Positions 12,801 to 26,415 of a DNA stretch of 64,000 nt are shown piece after piece. Made by a program: the position numbers and the translations under genes. The DNA is from Rhytidiadelphus loreus. Lineage: Eukaryota; Streptophyta; Bryopsida; Hypnales; Hylocomiaceae. Every line of letters starts with the position of its first letter. Position 1 is the first letter of the stretch. The notes beneath the pieces were generated by a model. That model was not told the DNA's origin. It saw nothing but the letters and a program-made list of their open reading frames with translations, and did no database searches. The DNA lies in contig OX344762.1 in the NCBI GenBank assembly GCA_947034895.1, positions 77,370,981 through 77,434,980 of the forward strand. Direction: 5' to 3'.

Positions 12801-15800
12801 TTGGAATGGGTCTGGAGAGGTGAAACTTACGCGGCTAAACGAAGGTCTCTTCTCATCTGAGTACCTTGAGCTACCTTATCATTTGAGTATTTATTTGTTG
12901 TTTCATTTTGTGCATTAGGGTTTAAGTCTGAATATGTTGCGACAATCTTATCTTGCCAGCTGAAAGTAATTCTTAACTGTATCAGACGTTGTTTGATTGC
13001 TTGGAGAAACTGCACAAGTATTTTTTAAGACATGTTTTTATTGGAACTGATCATTTTGCTTTGAATTTTCCCAGTGAATTCATGCATTTGAAAAATCAAA
13101 TTGAATCGGAACAATTTCCCTCCACTACGGAGGGAGGTCCTTCTAGATACTTCCGTGATCTCCCTAAGGATGAGCAGCAGAGTAAGCTGAAAGATCGGCT
13201 CAAAAAATATTGTCAGAAGGTTTGTTGGATGTTGATCCAGTCTGTTTTTATTGCAGTCAGAAGTTATGCCTGTGCTTGTGGTTTGTGCACTGCATTCATT
13301 ATTGCCATATTACAAATGCTTGATCAAGGGTTGAGCAGTTCTGATGGTGTTAGTAATTTCCTCGTGCACTAAATATTACCAATCGATGGCCATCGGGTCT
13401 GTATTGGGAGCTCAAGTTTCTTTTACAAATACTTGTTTGCGACATAATGACCCCTGACTTCTTGGGAAGTGCTAAACGCAGTTTCTCTTTAATGTTCTCA
13501 GTGGTTCAGCAGGGTCTTACATGATTGACAGGTTTTAGTTGTGCTGTGTCTTAGGTGTACAAGCGAGTGCTGGAGAAACCGATTACAGATATTCGATCTG
13601 CTAGTATCTGCATGCGAGAGAATCCCTTCTATGTAGATACAGTCAAAAGGTCCAATGCTGCTCCTGATTTTGTATGCATCATCTTGAAGCAATTATTTTC
13701 TTCCCACTTGGATGCCAGTAAGTTCTGCTCATCCTTTTTTCTTAAATTTGTAAAATGTGTTTCGATTGTTCAGTTTCCGAGATAGGCGTTATGAATACAA
13801 GGGTCTTAACAAAGTATGGAAAGGGAAGCTTGGCGAGGCAAAAGCTAGTGGCAATCCGATCAAAATCCAAGAAGCTTCGGTAAGCCCAAATCAAATTGGT
13901 CGATGGCGTTTAGTAGAGGTCCTACTGGATAGTTCCTATATAGGTACTCTAGGTTTTGGTCGAAATGGTCGTCCTTTAGATCTTTAACTACTATATCGTT
14001 TAATGTTATTTATATTTTCTGAATCTATTTGAATGTACTGGTTCTCAGTGAGATTTCTTTTAAGAATTAGTACTTTCATTTCTAATGTCGTGTCCTGGAA
14101 CTTGTTGCAGGATATGGTCATTCTATATGATTCGCTTCAATTAGCACACAAATGCATCCTCAATTCTTTCTACGGCTATGTCATGCGCAAGTAAAGTGCT
14201 TCGGATGGCCTATATTGCTTTTATTAAACGAACCAAATTTGTTCTTAGTAAACCAACTTTTAAGACCAAGTCGTAGACGTGAATGTGTCCAGCACATCCC
14301 TTTAACATCGAAGTAGTCCTGTTCCATCTTTATATGGGCTCTATGCGTGTTGGAACCTCATTGTTTTTATATTCTATGAGGTTGTGGCTATTGTAGTCTG
14401 TAGCGTATTTCTTTCAGGTTTGTGTGGGGTATCTTGTACACTTTCGAATTGAAATGTCGTTTCATTCCCTCCAGTATAAGAACTTCTCTATGATTTTTAA
14501 TTCAAAACTTCGTATCTTGTGTATTCCAGGGGGGCCCGCTGGTACTCCATGGAGATGGCTGGTGTTGTGACCTACACTGGGGCAAAGATAATCCAAAATG
14601 CCCGTGTCTTAGTTGAGCAAATCGGAAAGCCTCTAGAGCTTGATACAGATGGGATCTGGTGTTGCCTGCCTGGGTCTTTTCCCGAGAATTTTACCTTCAA
14701 GACCACGTGCGTAATCATTTCTGTCCTATTTTCCTATGGCATAATTATGTCTTTCAAGTTTGCCTGTATTGGTTGATTGAGAGCCGTAACTTGGAATTGT
14801 TTATGGCAATTTGACCATCACAGGATGATTTGGCTAGGCTAATTTGTCTCTTTCAGAATTTGTAACAGCATCTATCAGAGCCGCTTGAAATTTTACATTA
14901 CTGTTTATTACATAGCTTGGAGGATTAGTGTATGTTATTGACGACTCATGCAATTACTCCATCCACATCGGTGCAGTGCAAATTCTGCTTTGATGTAAAT
15001 TTCACTAGGTCTCTTTCATCGTACGGTTTTGACTGATATTAAGTATCCTTAATACAATGATCGCAGAACCGGGAAGAAGCACTATATTTCGTACCCTTGT
15101 GTTATGCTCAATGTTGATGTTGCTCTCAACAATACCAACGATCAATATCAGGTTACCTTTCTCAACTTGCATTCCTCTCCTATTTGGGTTGCTTTTATGA
15201 TATCTCCACGATGATCCACATCAACTTGGTTGATACTTTGGAAATCATCTTGGATAATAATTTTGGTCTTTTCTTTCGAGTAGTGTAGTTTTCCTGAGGT
15301 TTTTTTCTGGAGAAAGAATGCCTAGTGATGAAGCGTGTGTGGCATGTGCAGACGTTGGTGGATCCTGTGCAGCGAACTTATGCAACAAGTAGTGAGTGCT
15401 CCATCGAGTTTGAAGTTGATGGGCCTTATAAGGTGATTTTCTGACTTATTAGTCTCAGCCTCTGTTTAGTTCTCGTTGCATGAGCTGTCAGCAATGTAAG
15501 CCTTTTCCTCACTTGTCTTGATGGGTGTCGAACAGGCTATGATTATACCTGCCTCCAAGGAAGAAAATGTTCTTCTCAAGAAGCGTTATGCAGTGTTCAA
15601 CCACGATGGCACTTTGGCAGAGCTAAAAGGATTTGAGATTAAACGACGCGGAGAACTTAAACTTATCAAAGTGTTTCAGGTTCAGCTTTTCTTTCTTCCA
15701 ATTTTCGTAGGACTAGATTAAGTCCTTCATTATGTATTTTACAGAAGTATTCTTTCTCTCGTTGTAGTTCGTGTGATAGTCGGACTCTGCCTGTGGATTC

Positions 15801-18800
15801 TATATGGGAGAGCAAGAAGTGGAAATGTGTTTATCTCAAACAATGATTGACTTATGGATCTTCTAAAATACTGAATAATTGTTCCAGCACATCTAAGTTC
15901 TTGGGGGAAAAAATTCTTTGACTCTCGAAAACATCAATGGTGAGCATACATCAAGCCGTCATGTGATATGTACTGACTTGATGACTTCGTAACATGCAAC
16001 AGGCAGAAATTTTTGAGAATTTTCTCCACGGTGAGACTTTGGAAGAATGCTATGCGGCTGTAGCTGCTGTTGCGGATCGCTGGTTGGATTTGCTTGAGGT
16101 ATGTGATTTGCAGTGGAGTGTGTTCCGAGGCTAGTGGCTCAAATTATTACTTGAACGTTTCTATCCTCGTGAACTTATTGACAGTACGTCCTCTGGACTT
16201 CACCCAAAGCACTGGGTAAATATCATGTGAGTGCAAAAAATATTTACTTTTGCTCTATATGTGGCCTTAAATCTATATTTAGGCTCTGAAAATTTGAAAA
16301 TTTCTTTATAAGCAAATCATCTTTTAATTTGTAAGGAACTGAAAACTGGTCAAGTTAAAGTGACATCAAAAATTTGGGTCGAAATTTGGAATTCAAAAGT
16401 ATATGTGCATGATATAGTTTTGACAAATTCTACCACATAATCTTTAGCTTGAGTTTCAGAGGTGTGTAATTTTTGAATGATTTTTGATTCCAAACGTATG
16501 TTGCATAAGGGGGTGGAAAGTTTGCACCCACGTGGTATGTATAGTGTGCATGAGGTGAAGGCCCCGGGTATGTTGTGAGTTGGAATGCGGAATAGTTTGG
16601 CAGATGCTGAGCACTTTGTCACTTTACTTGACAAATGTGGAAAACATTTTTTCTGATGAAGTCCTCGAATCTCTTTGACGGACGATTACCTGATTTGATT
16701 TGTACAGAATCAAGGTATCGATGTAGCAGACAGTGAATTACTAGAGTACATTTCTGAGTCAAGCACAATGAGCAAATCTTTAGAAGACTATGGTGATCGG
16801 AAATCATGTGCCACTACCACAGCCCGGCGATTAGCTGATTTTCTGGGGGATGAAATGGTGAAAGACAAGGGTCTAAGCTGTCGTTACATTGTCGCCCGTG
16901 ATCCGCAGGTGAACTTCTTGTTAAATAGCTCTTTTGTCTTGAATGTGTTTAAATTGCAGTTGCAATGTAATTTTCATTTCTGAACATGATCGTTTGCATT
17001 GCAGGGTGCACCCGTGAGTGAGCGTGCGATTCCTGTCGCGATTTTCGAAACCGAGCCTGGTATGTCCTGAACGATTAAAACCTAGATGTGCAGCTGAATG
17101 GACACAAATGAGGTACCAAATTTTTTTTTTGTTACGTTTGATATTATAAACAGAGTTTTTCTTATGTGACAGATTTCTCGATCTAACCACTTTTGGTGCG
17201 TGTACAGAGGTGATGAGAGTATATGTTCGAAAATGGTGCAAGTGTTCTGCGGATGTAGCTCTTCGCAGCATTGTGGATTGGGCTTACTATCGCCAACGTC
17301 TCAATTCGACTATTCAAAAAATTATCACCATTCCTGCAGCCTTGCAAAAGGTTCACTTTTGAAGTCTTTTGAAATTGCATATGGAAACAAAAAATTTAGT
17401 GGTGCACATGGATCTCAGTAGGTTGCTGTTTGCACACCATCTAGGACGGCTATTATTGTGTTTGCAAGCAGATTCTTGTGCCTCGATATTCAATTCAGTG
17501 TTTATTTATTAAATCCTTGACCGTCATCCTTTACAGGTTTTAAATCCAGTTCCGCGTGTTGTCCATCCTGATTGGCTTTGGAAGAAAATTAGAGAGAAAG
17601 ATGATAAGTACAGGCAAAGAAGCTTGACAGACATGTTTGGGCCAAAGGTTCACCAAGATGAGGTACCGATCCCTGAGGATCGTCCTGAAGCAGATCTAGA
17701 GGACATGGTTGGTACTAGAGTAAATGGTCGCAAGAATCCACGACCAGTGGTTCGTATCTATGAAACGGGCAAGCAGAGCAGTACCCTCCAAGCCGCTCCT
17801 GCTTCAAAAGATGGCGCTCAATTGCCGTCTGCAAGACAAGTAAGAGAGACCACACCCGACAAGAACGAAGACTACGAAGCTTGGTTGGAGCATAAGAAAA
17901 GGAAATGGAAGGAAACTCGCGACCAACGCAGACGATCCAGGTTGATGATCTTGTTAATCATGCTTATACCTTTCATGTGCTTCAGAATGGGTCAATGGGT
18001 ATATTTCTTCTGATTTTTAAATGGGTCTCATTTTAATTATAAGAACTCAAATATTGTATTGTCTCAATGTCTGTAGACCGGATCTTGGTGGTGGAGCATC
18101 ACGTAATTCTCTCATGAATAAAAAGGGGAAAGTATCTCAACCAAGAGCTGGTGTTGGAGCTTTCTTTCGAGATAGAGCAGCTGCTTTGACTCATTCCCAC
18201 TGGCAGGTACGTGCGTAATCCATATCAGACCTGCACGTCGCTTCTTCTCCTCATTTTTGTGTACTCCTCATTTGTATGTGTCGTTGATGCACATATTACT
18301 GTTCCTGATTATTTGTTCTCTTGTTATTGAAATCTTTTAATACAGATATTGCACTTGGCTCCTGCCCAAAGGCTAGGGGAGTTCACAGCTTGGGTACTGG
18401 CAGACGGCGATATGTACAAGGTCCCCTTACAAGTCCCTCGTGTTTTCTATTTAAATACTCAAGCTTCCGACACTGAAGAGTACCCTGGAGTACGGGTAAC
18501 TCGCATTTTGCCACATGGGCGACCAGTTTTTAATCTCATTGAGGTAAGAATTCAACATATGGAGGATAAGCAAGGAATTGTACCAGGGCCACATTCGTTA
18601 TAATTACGAATTGCAAAGATTTTGGCGGAGTTCTAAACTTTTGGTAGCTGAAATGTAAATCTGCGCTAATTCAAAGCTTTGGGCAGCTGATCATAATTTT
18701 GACACTACGCAATCTGTCATCATAGAACAGATGACCACTATTGACCTGTAGTTTATTTGTGCTGCTAATACTATAAGGGTTGACTAGTGGATGTTGCGGA

Positions 18801-21800
18801 GCTATCGAGGAGAAATAGTGAATATAGTTTCTCGATTATGAAACCAAATGCCCGTCTGCTGTGACTTACCGGATATGGGCTCTTCTTTGGCAGTCTCCTC
18901 TGTTTTCAAAGCAAATATCAATCAGAATTAAATGTACCATGCAGGTAGTAGTTGATGAGGAACAGTTTAAAGTAGCGGGAAGGAAACTTGCAGCGCATCT
19001 TGCTGATCCTGAAGTGGAGGTACGCCTGACAGTTTCCTTGTTTGCAACTTGGATCTTTGAAACTAACTGATTCTGGGATTTGTTCCATCATGATGTAACT
19101 GATTTCTTCTTTCATGAAGGTTATTTCAAGATCTAATATCGTTGTGGGATGACGCGAGCAGGGGGTATATGAGACGAAGATGCCACTAGCTCTGCATGCC
19201 TTGCTGCAGCTGGGTTGTGTTTGTAAGGTGGATTCAAAGGCACGAAACCACACAATAAAGGATGGATGGTCTCTGAATGATCTTCACATGAAAACCACTA
19301 CAGAGTGCTCGTATCTAACGGAAGAGTTACCCTACATCTTTTTGTACCACAGGTTGGACTTCTTGTTCACTGAATTATTGAACGATTTCAAATAAGAGAT
19401 AGCATGTTAAGAATGTCAAAATGTAGATGCTTTCTACATTTCAAAGCTAGCACATTATGTCTTATTGGGCCATTTGGTTAAGAGACTCTTGTCTCTTATA
19501 CTGAGAATATGCTAGGAGGATGAAGGCATTTCCTTTGCAAAGTGAATGTTGCTAGCCAACTGGATATTACATACTCTGGTGTTCAAATTGTCGATTTTTT
19601 CATATGTATCGTCTGACATTGGATAATCGTTTGGAGAACAGCTGGATGGAGAACAGGGGATTGTATGCCTTATACATACCTACGACCTCCAGAATACTTG
19701 TTGTGGTTGTAAATCCCTTCAACAACCGTGAAATTGCCATTGCCCAGCTGGAGCGCCAATTTCGTGATGCAGTCCGTAACCAGAGCGAGTCTGACGTAGA
19801 CACTTCTGAGCTGGCGTGCAAGGTTAGGATGGTCAAACTGAAGCCTGAATGCATAGAAAAGTATCAGTTGTCTTGGTACCAGTGAATTGTGTCTTCATTT
19901 AACTGCTCGTCATACTGTGCCTATGTCAAATTCATGTCTGTGATCAGTGTTGCCATCTGAATTTAATGACAACCTTAGATGTAACATTTACTTCGCAGGT
20001 TGAGTATGTATCAAGTAATGCAGATGCAGGACGATTATTACAAAGAAATTTAAATGACTACAGGTACAATGCAATAACCCATTTCCTTGTCCATACTCTT
20101 GAGTTATTTGTTTAGTTTTGTTTACGTGAAGATCTACCTTCACTTTAGAGCTTTTGAAAACTGTTCAATTTTGTCTGGTAGTCAACTGAGTAAGATCTGA
20201 TCAGTCTGTGTAGCAGTTGTTACAGAGAAGTGAAACAAAATGAAACTATTGCCTCTTCTAAATGTCTGACAGGTTCATTAATATTTAGTTTCGGTGAGAT
20301 TGTGGTCGTTTTTGCAATTTTCTACTCGAATGCGTTGTGATTTTTTCTTCGATGGGAGTCACTGATTCCTGATTAGGGATCATAGGTTTCTTTCCTCTGC
20401 ACTTAGGTTTGTAGAATTCTGCTCGCAATTTTTTTTGTTTTCTTAGTGTAGTTGTTCAAACAGTTTGACGTTCTTTCTCATCCGAACTTACAAGTTGAAC
20501 GTTGATTCCGATGTTCAGAGACCAACATCGAGGTCCGACTCTGGCAGTCGTAGAGTGTCCTTTCTTGGACACAATCAGGACTGCAATTCCAGCGCTCTCA
20601 GAATTCCCTTGTATACAAATTGCATGCAATTCTCGAGATAGTTACTATCAGGTTTGTAAGACTGTTTAGCCAATGCAAGCGCTCATTTTAAACTCTATTT
20701 CCTTCTAAGTTTTCAGAACATTAGATTTGGATGCAATGCAAATCGACTAGATATCAGTTGCCTCTCTGATCGTGACAATAATGATGTATGTTTCATAAAT
20801 TACGAATTTTTGTATTCTCATGAGGGACTGTCGTTTTTGTTATGTGACAGACACTTGGGTGGCAACCTTTGGCTGGCAGGGTAGCCATGCAACGTTGTGC
20901 AGTATCCAGCATATGGCTTCGAGAGAGGATTACTCTAGCGCGATATGCTCATGTTCGTAATTTTACCATCCTCACTAGCACTCTAACCTGTTTTGTGCAA
21001 TTTTCGTTTCCCGTAAGGTCTTACTCTACGGAGATGTTTATTTACTCTTGACATAGACTGATTTGAGAGGAATCGCTTAGACATTTCCCAGTAAATTCTC
21101 GATATTGCTAATTTTTCAGGTCCCTCTTGGAAATTTCAATTCGGACTGGCTTCTTTTCACAGCAGACACTTTTTTTGCACGTGCTTTACGTGATCATCAG
21201 CAGGTGAATTCCTTATATTTTAGTCTCAAGTCTTCGAGCTCTAATTGTGTCTACTCATGATCGAGAGTTGTGGAATTATTGAGTTATCTGATTCTAGAAG
21301 AATTTATTTGACTACAATATTTGCTTGAACCACCTGGCACTTCCGAGGTTGCAGTTAAGAAAACGATGTTTATGAAAAACATAAAACTCATTTCCAGGCT
21401 CAAATTCTTGACTGCAGGTGCTCTGGGTTTCAAATGATGGAGTACCAGATTTTGGTGGAGTTCCTGAGGAGGAACCTAGTTTTGCGGATGAGGTAGACCC
21501 ATAAATTGGTCCTTTCTGCTTTTAGAACGAAAGTGTAGAAATGATCATCTCCAAAATACCTTCAGAATTTCTCTCTTCATTCTATCTCGAGTATCTTTTG
21601 TTGCTTTCAGAAGCAATTAGAGTTGCACAGCGTAGAGGAGTTGTATCAGGATCTAACGATGTCTCTAGGGAAGGATATGAATTGTTTTGTATGTTACAAT
21701 CTAGTAAATAGAAAGATTCAACTCTGATTCGCTATTTATCTCCTTCGCTAACTATCGTGTTTAATATGTACTTTGACCTCCAGGTTCAGCAGCCAGCTTT

Positions 21801-24800
21801 GATTTATCCAGGCGCATATCGAAGTATTAGTATAGAACTGAAGGTTTGGCTCCCTCCACACCCGTGTAGTTCAGTTTGTTGGATGGTTTCTAACAGTCTG
21901 CAGTATTTATTTTTCAAGCAGATTTTGTTTATAGTTTGCATGAAGCGGTTAATGGGGTTTTGATGTTTTGTATGAAATGTTGAATTTACTGAGACTCAAG
22001 TTGATTATGTTACCAGGTGCATCACCTGGCAGTGAATGCTTTGCTTAAGAGCAGCCAGATTAATGAGCTAGAAGGCGGTGCTCTCTTAGGCTTCAACGCA
22101 GAATCTCAGGATGCTGTTGCTCTTGGATCTGGACAAGCAAATTGGGATGAAAGCGTCTCGTGTGCCCCAGCCTTCCGGGTACTAAAACAACTTGTTCAAG
22201 GCTGGCTTAGTGACGCTGTTTCATCAGGCAATACATTTGCGGATGCTCTTTTGCAACACCTCTACCGTTGGCTATGCAGGTGTGCTATTCTCAGTTCCTT
22301 TGACATTAAAATTTGACTTCATTTGCTTGCTTGAGTTGGAACATGGAAGTATTAGGTCGTCTGATATTTTTTACATGAGTTAGTTAAGGTCTACCTGAGT
22401 AATGGTACTTCAATATCCTCGTCAATTTATCTGATGCTTACTTTTGCTGGCTCTGTTGGTGGAATGTTAGTCCAACCTCAAAGCTGCACGACCCAGCTCT
22501 TCACCGTATTCTTCACAAGGTATGTGGTCTTACCACTATATTTTAAGTCCCACGTGCATAAATTGGTACGCCATTCTAGAATTGCCGCTGATGATTTTAA
22601 CGTTTGACGAACTATATCGACCATCATAGGATAATTTGACATTTATGTGGTGTCCAAGGTTGTAAGAAATTTATTTTGGAAGGAAGATTTCACCAAGTTT
22701 GATCTCAAGTAGTCAAACTCTTAGCTATTCCTGCCTCTTGCCATCACCAGCCTTCTTACAAACGTCTTCTAATTTGGATGTTATTGGTTATTACCAGATT
22801 ATGCATAAGGTGTTTGCTCTGCTGCTTTCGGAGTTGAGAAAGTTAAGGGCCTCTATTGTCTTTGCTGACTTCTCTCGCATCATTATAGCTACTGGAAAGT
22901 ATAACATGACAGCTGCTCAAGGCTACTGCGAGTACCTTTTAAAGACTCTAAAATCGAGGTATATCTCTTATCCAACATATCATGCAGTTTCTGTTGATCC
23001 CGTCCAGGGCTACATACTTCCAATCGGCCAAGTGTGATATCAATCTTAGGACTCCTGTTCTTGAACATCATCATAACGTTGCGTACAGGGAATTCCTTAG
23101 GATATCTTTAATCCCATCCAGGTGGTTTTCTGCTCATAGTTTTGCAATTATTCTTTAGTGATGAGTAAATATCTCAAATTTCGTAGTTGATTATATCAAT
23201 TGTTTTAGTGTTCAAACTTCTTGGGCATGATGTTCTACGTCTGCTTCTCACCGGCCAAGTCTTGCAGGGAGTTATTTGAATGGATAGAGTTGGAGCCTAA
23301 GCGCTACTGGCATTCTCTGCTCTTCATGGATCAGGTTAGAACCCCATGACCATTGTGGACTTCATATACTTGAAGCTAATCTTGATCCTGATTTTCTTCA
23401 AGCTTTGAAAGATAGTAACCTCAATGATTCTGTTGGTAAAGATAGGCGTCGTCTACGAATGAGGTTGAGTGATGAACGTTGCCATTTCGATCCAATAAGC
23501 AATGCGTTATGAAACGCAACTGAATGTTTGAATTACTGAAGATAACGATCTCTTTATCTCTAGTTTTACAAGCACATGTCCAAGAACTATGCGCATGACT
23601 CATTTTAGGGACAGTTTTTTCCAAGTTTAATCTTTGTTTGCTTAAATGATAATAAGTTTTTGCTACTTGAATGATTGCCTGTTGCAGTACAATTATGGTG
23701 GTATTCAAGCAAAAGATGTTCGACCGGAGCTTGAGCCCAGCGACCTATCTCAAGATCCGACGCAGAATGGCGCTAATGAGATTGTTTCAAGCTGGAACAT
23801 TGCAGAGTTTCTGCCGAAGGTGACACAGGTACTGTCCAAATTCACCTCAGGTTTGCAGTAATTGTTTGCACCTAGGGCACAGCACTTTCGTGTAGTATGA
23901 AGCAACATGACCTGAAAAGTAAGCACGTAACATAAAACTAAAAGCACGATACTGGAGTTTGTGCAGGACTACTTTGTGGTTATAGTGTCAGAATACATCT
24001 ATATTCCTTGGAAGCACTCCCAAGATCGAGTAGCTTTGATTGCTGCCAACAAAGGTGGAGGCTTGGTATCTAGCACACCTTCCGTCACACTTTCTGCAGG
24101 CGCTGACATGGAAGCACAAGAAGTTGCATACCTTCGAGAACAGGTTTGGTGAAAGTCCTTCGTGTTTTATCACTTTTGAAGGCCTACTCTGATCTTTTTG
24201 CCTCCAAAGTAATAGTATTTCCAGTGTTTGTTAATTAAGTGTTCGTGCTCTTTCTGTTCTTCAACCTTCTTTCGAACACCTATTCCATACGAATGGGCTC
24301 TCATAATCGTACTAAGCTGTTATCTTATGATCACATTCGCAGATTATGTCGTATTTCACAGACAAACTTTTGAGGGTGGTCCGAGATGTGCAAAGGCACA
24401 TGAATGCTAGAAAGAGAGATGAGGAAGATCCTGAAACTCAACTTTCACGAGAGTTCCCGAAACTGGCTGGCTCTCATCTGTCCATGTCTGATCCAGCCTT
24501 GGAGTTCATCAAGCAAGTGTGTGCAGTTCTGGCTCTTGATAATCGTGTTCAGCACAATATAATGGTAAGTTCCTTGCAGTTTTAATGTCCTGGTTTGCAA
24601 GGAATATTCAACGTCGTGCTTCTTTTTTACCACATTCAGGTCAGGTCAATTGAATATTCGACAATTCGAGTTTCTGAAACTTCAACCTCCAAATGCACTG
24701 CATCTTCCTTTACGAAGAAGTAATTTCACGATGCGACTCCCTAGATTCCCAACCTAAGAAATTTTTTATTCAGAATTAAGAAGTACCGAAATTTGTTGCT

Positions 24801-25588
24801 ACTGCAGGTTATGAGAAAAAACCTGCTGAAGTTGGTGAGAGTCAGGGAGTTCTCTGCAGAGTCCGCTTTTGAAGACCCATGCCGCTCCTTCACCCTACCA
24901 AATGTCATATGCAGGTAATCAATGACTCTGAAACCAGCAGCAGCAATTCTTCTGTCGCAAGAAGTGACTTTACCTTTCGTGATGCATATTTTCTGACCTG
25001 GCTAAAGGTTAGAGTGTAAATTAGCGGAGTGAAACTCTGAATAGAGCACTGGGAGTTTTTTTAGATTCGTGATCTTGACATGCGGTTTTGGTGCAGTTAC
25101 TGTAATGACTGCAGAGACCTAGATCTTTGCCGCGATGCTGCTCTACTGGAGCATGACTGGCGCTGTGTTGTGCCCGCTTGTGGCCAACCCTATGATCGTG
25201 CATGGATCGAGAACGCTCTCCTTCAAATTGTTCGTCAACGAGAACGTCTATACCATCTTCAAGATCTTACCTGCATAAAATGCCGTCAGGTAATTGATTT
25301 TGATGCGATTTCTTCTCTTGCAATGGTTCTGTGAATTTGAGAATTGGGTCCAAGGATAATCGTAAGCATAGTCAACATAGTAAACCCTTCTTGTGGAATT
25401 GGCAGGTGAAGGCAACGCACCTAGCGGATCAGTGTACTTGTGCAGGAGCATTTAAAAACACAGTCAGTCCAGCTGAGTTTGAAAAGGGGCTGCAAGTGTT
25501 CCTGAATATTGCCAACTATCACGGCTTCGAGTTGTTGGAGGAAGTCGTTACCTGGCTTGTAACGCCTTTGTCGGGTACATCTTCCTGA
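6813..25588 (+). CDS. POLE (POL2A): DNA polymerase epsilon catalytic subunit (50 exons)
   Basis: Nuclear leading-strand replicative polymerase with 3'-5' proofreading; about 2244 residues (Arabidopsis POL2A about 2161). I followed it as 50 exons with consistent phases and GT-AG introns. Residues seen: Exo I FDIET (Asp283, Glu285), Exo [10 protein letters not shown] (Asp376), Exo III YSVSDA (Asp471), polymerase motif A LDVAAMYP (Asp634), CysX Cys659/662/671, motif [10 protein letters not shown] (818-826), motif C LDTDG (Asp869, Asp871), PIP-like QRSLTDMF (1185-1192), then the inactive second B-family fold and C-terminal Cys pairs CSYCNDC and CIKC. The N-terminus is RG-rich. Exons: 6813-7067, 7321-7389, 7605-7664, 7920-8015, 8137-8297, 8422-8519, 8769-8986, 9256-9342, 9673-9807, 10310-10432, 10754-10837, 11114-11278, 11500-11676, 12175-12288, 12489-12593, 12726-12844, 13075-13219, 13555-13649, 13774-13879, 14111-14190, 14530-14706, 15067-15151, 15352-15432, 15536-15679, 16003-16098, 16708-16908, 17005-17059, 17208-17350, 17537-17940, 18077-18206, 18346-18543, 18945-19019, 19162-19352, 19642-19822, 19999-20063, 20519-20651, 20851-20952, 21120-21203, 21418-21492, 21784-21843, 22017-22279, 22471-22519, 22798-22958, 23268-23334, 23688-23828, 23967-24143, 24343-24564, 24808-24914, 25097-25289, 25406-25588. 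Start of exon 34 could instead be 19657, in the same frame. Confidence 0.95.
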
Positions 25589-26265
25589 TCAATCTATAAA
25601 CAATCGTTCTCCTACATCGAAGCACTTCAATATGAGGTGCTGATTATTTTTTTGTAGGGGTATCAGATACTGTACTATATTTAGTTGGAATGCGTTCTGG
25701 ACAAATTCCAGACGATTTCTTCCATATAACAGACCTGGACCATAAAGTAGATCGAAGCAATCGTTCTTTAGGCAATTTCACCTATTTTTTATTAGCAGCT
25801 GCCTGATGTATATGGTTCATTTTGGACAGTGGAGGCATCCTCCTTGTAATATACGGTGCCTGCACCATGGCCATGTCCATTTTTACTGATTGAAATCAAA
25901 CCTGGTGGCATCGTCTCAGCACAATTTCAAAACTTCTACATGTCATCCTAGCTACCAAGGGAGCGACTGGGATCTTCCCAAACCTACCAGCCAATGCCCC
26001 TCAAACAACCCACCGAGCAGGAGCCGTCGATGAACGTGAACGGCAAGATTTGAACCACGATTGTTAACCCCGGTAAACTTTCTGAAGTACTAAAGTGAAC
26101 CCATGGACGCAACTTTTACATTAACTTCTTTACTGCCACATGCCACCCTCGTTCACCTCTCCCTTCTCCAATCCCGCTCTGGCTCTCCCTACTGCGTGCA
26201 TCTGGCTGCCTAGCTCCTCTACAGGCCCATCTACGGTACTACTCACTGCAGACCCATCCTGCAGC
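25589..26265. other. Intergenic: POLE 3' end and ELIP1 upstream region
   Basis: Follows the POLE stop directly and should hold its 3' untranslated region. The second half, with the pyrimidine-rich stretch near 26140-26200, leads into the ELIP1 TATA box. No coding exon seen. Confidence 0.45.
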
Positions 26266-26272
26266 TATATAA
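26266..26272 (+). promoter_or_regulatory. TATA box of ELIP1
   Basis: TATATAA in a GC-richer setting, 150 bp before the ATG. This suits a strongly inducible light-stress gene with a leader of about 120 bases. Confidence 0.55.
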
Positions 26273-26415
26273 TCAACGCCATTCCTCTCATTCTTCAAAA
26301 CATTGAAATTGATCTTATTGATTTATAGGTGTAGCGATTCTCTTTGTGTTCAATTCAAGTGCAGTTCCATCACTCAGATCCTTGCAATTGGTGTGTATTC
26401 GTTAGGAGATTTTCA

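Noticed and set aside
22699..23037. Longer frames that read through polymerase introns (also 8792-9175, 12989-13372, 17624-18013)
   Set aside because: Each contains a true exon plus read-through into an intron. The splice sites and the match to plant Pol epsilon define shorter exons.
26030..26060. Box-B-like GGTTCAAATC on the minus strand
   Set aside because: No matching A box or acceptor stem nearby.
26344..26415. Upstream extension of ELIP1 by 24 residues
   Set aside because: It would begin at TTG, not ATG, and the ATG at 26416 aligns with the start of ELIP2 and ELIP3.
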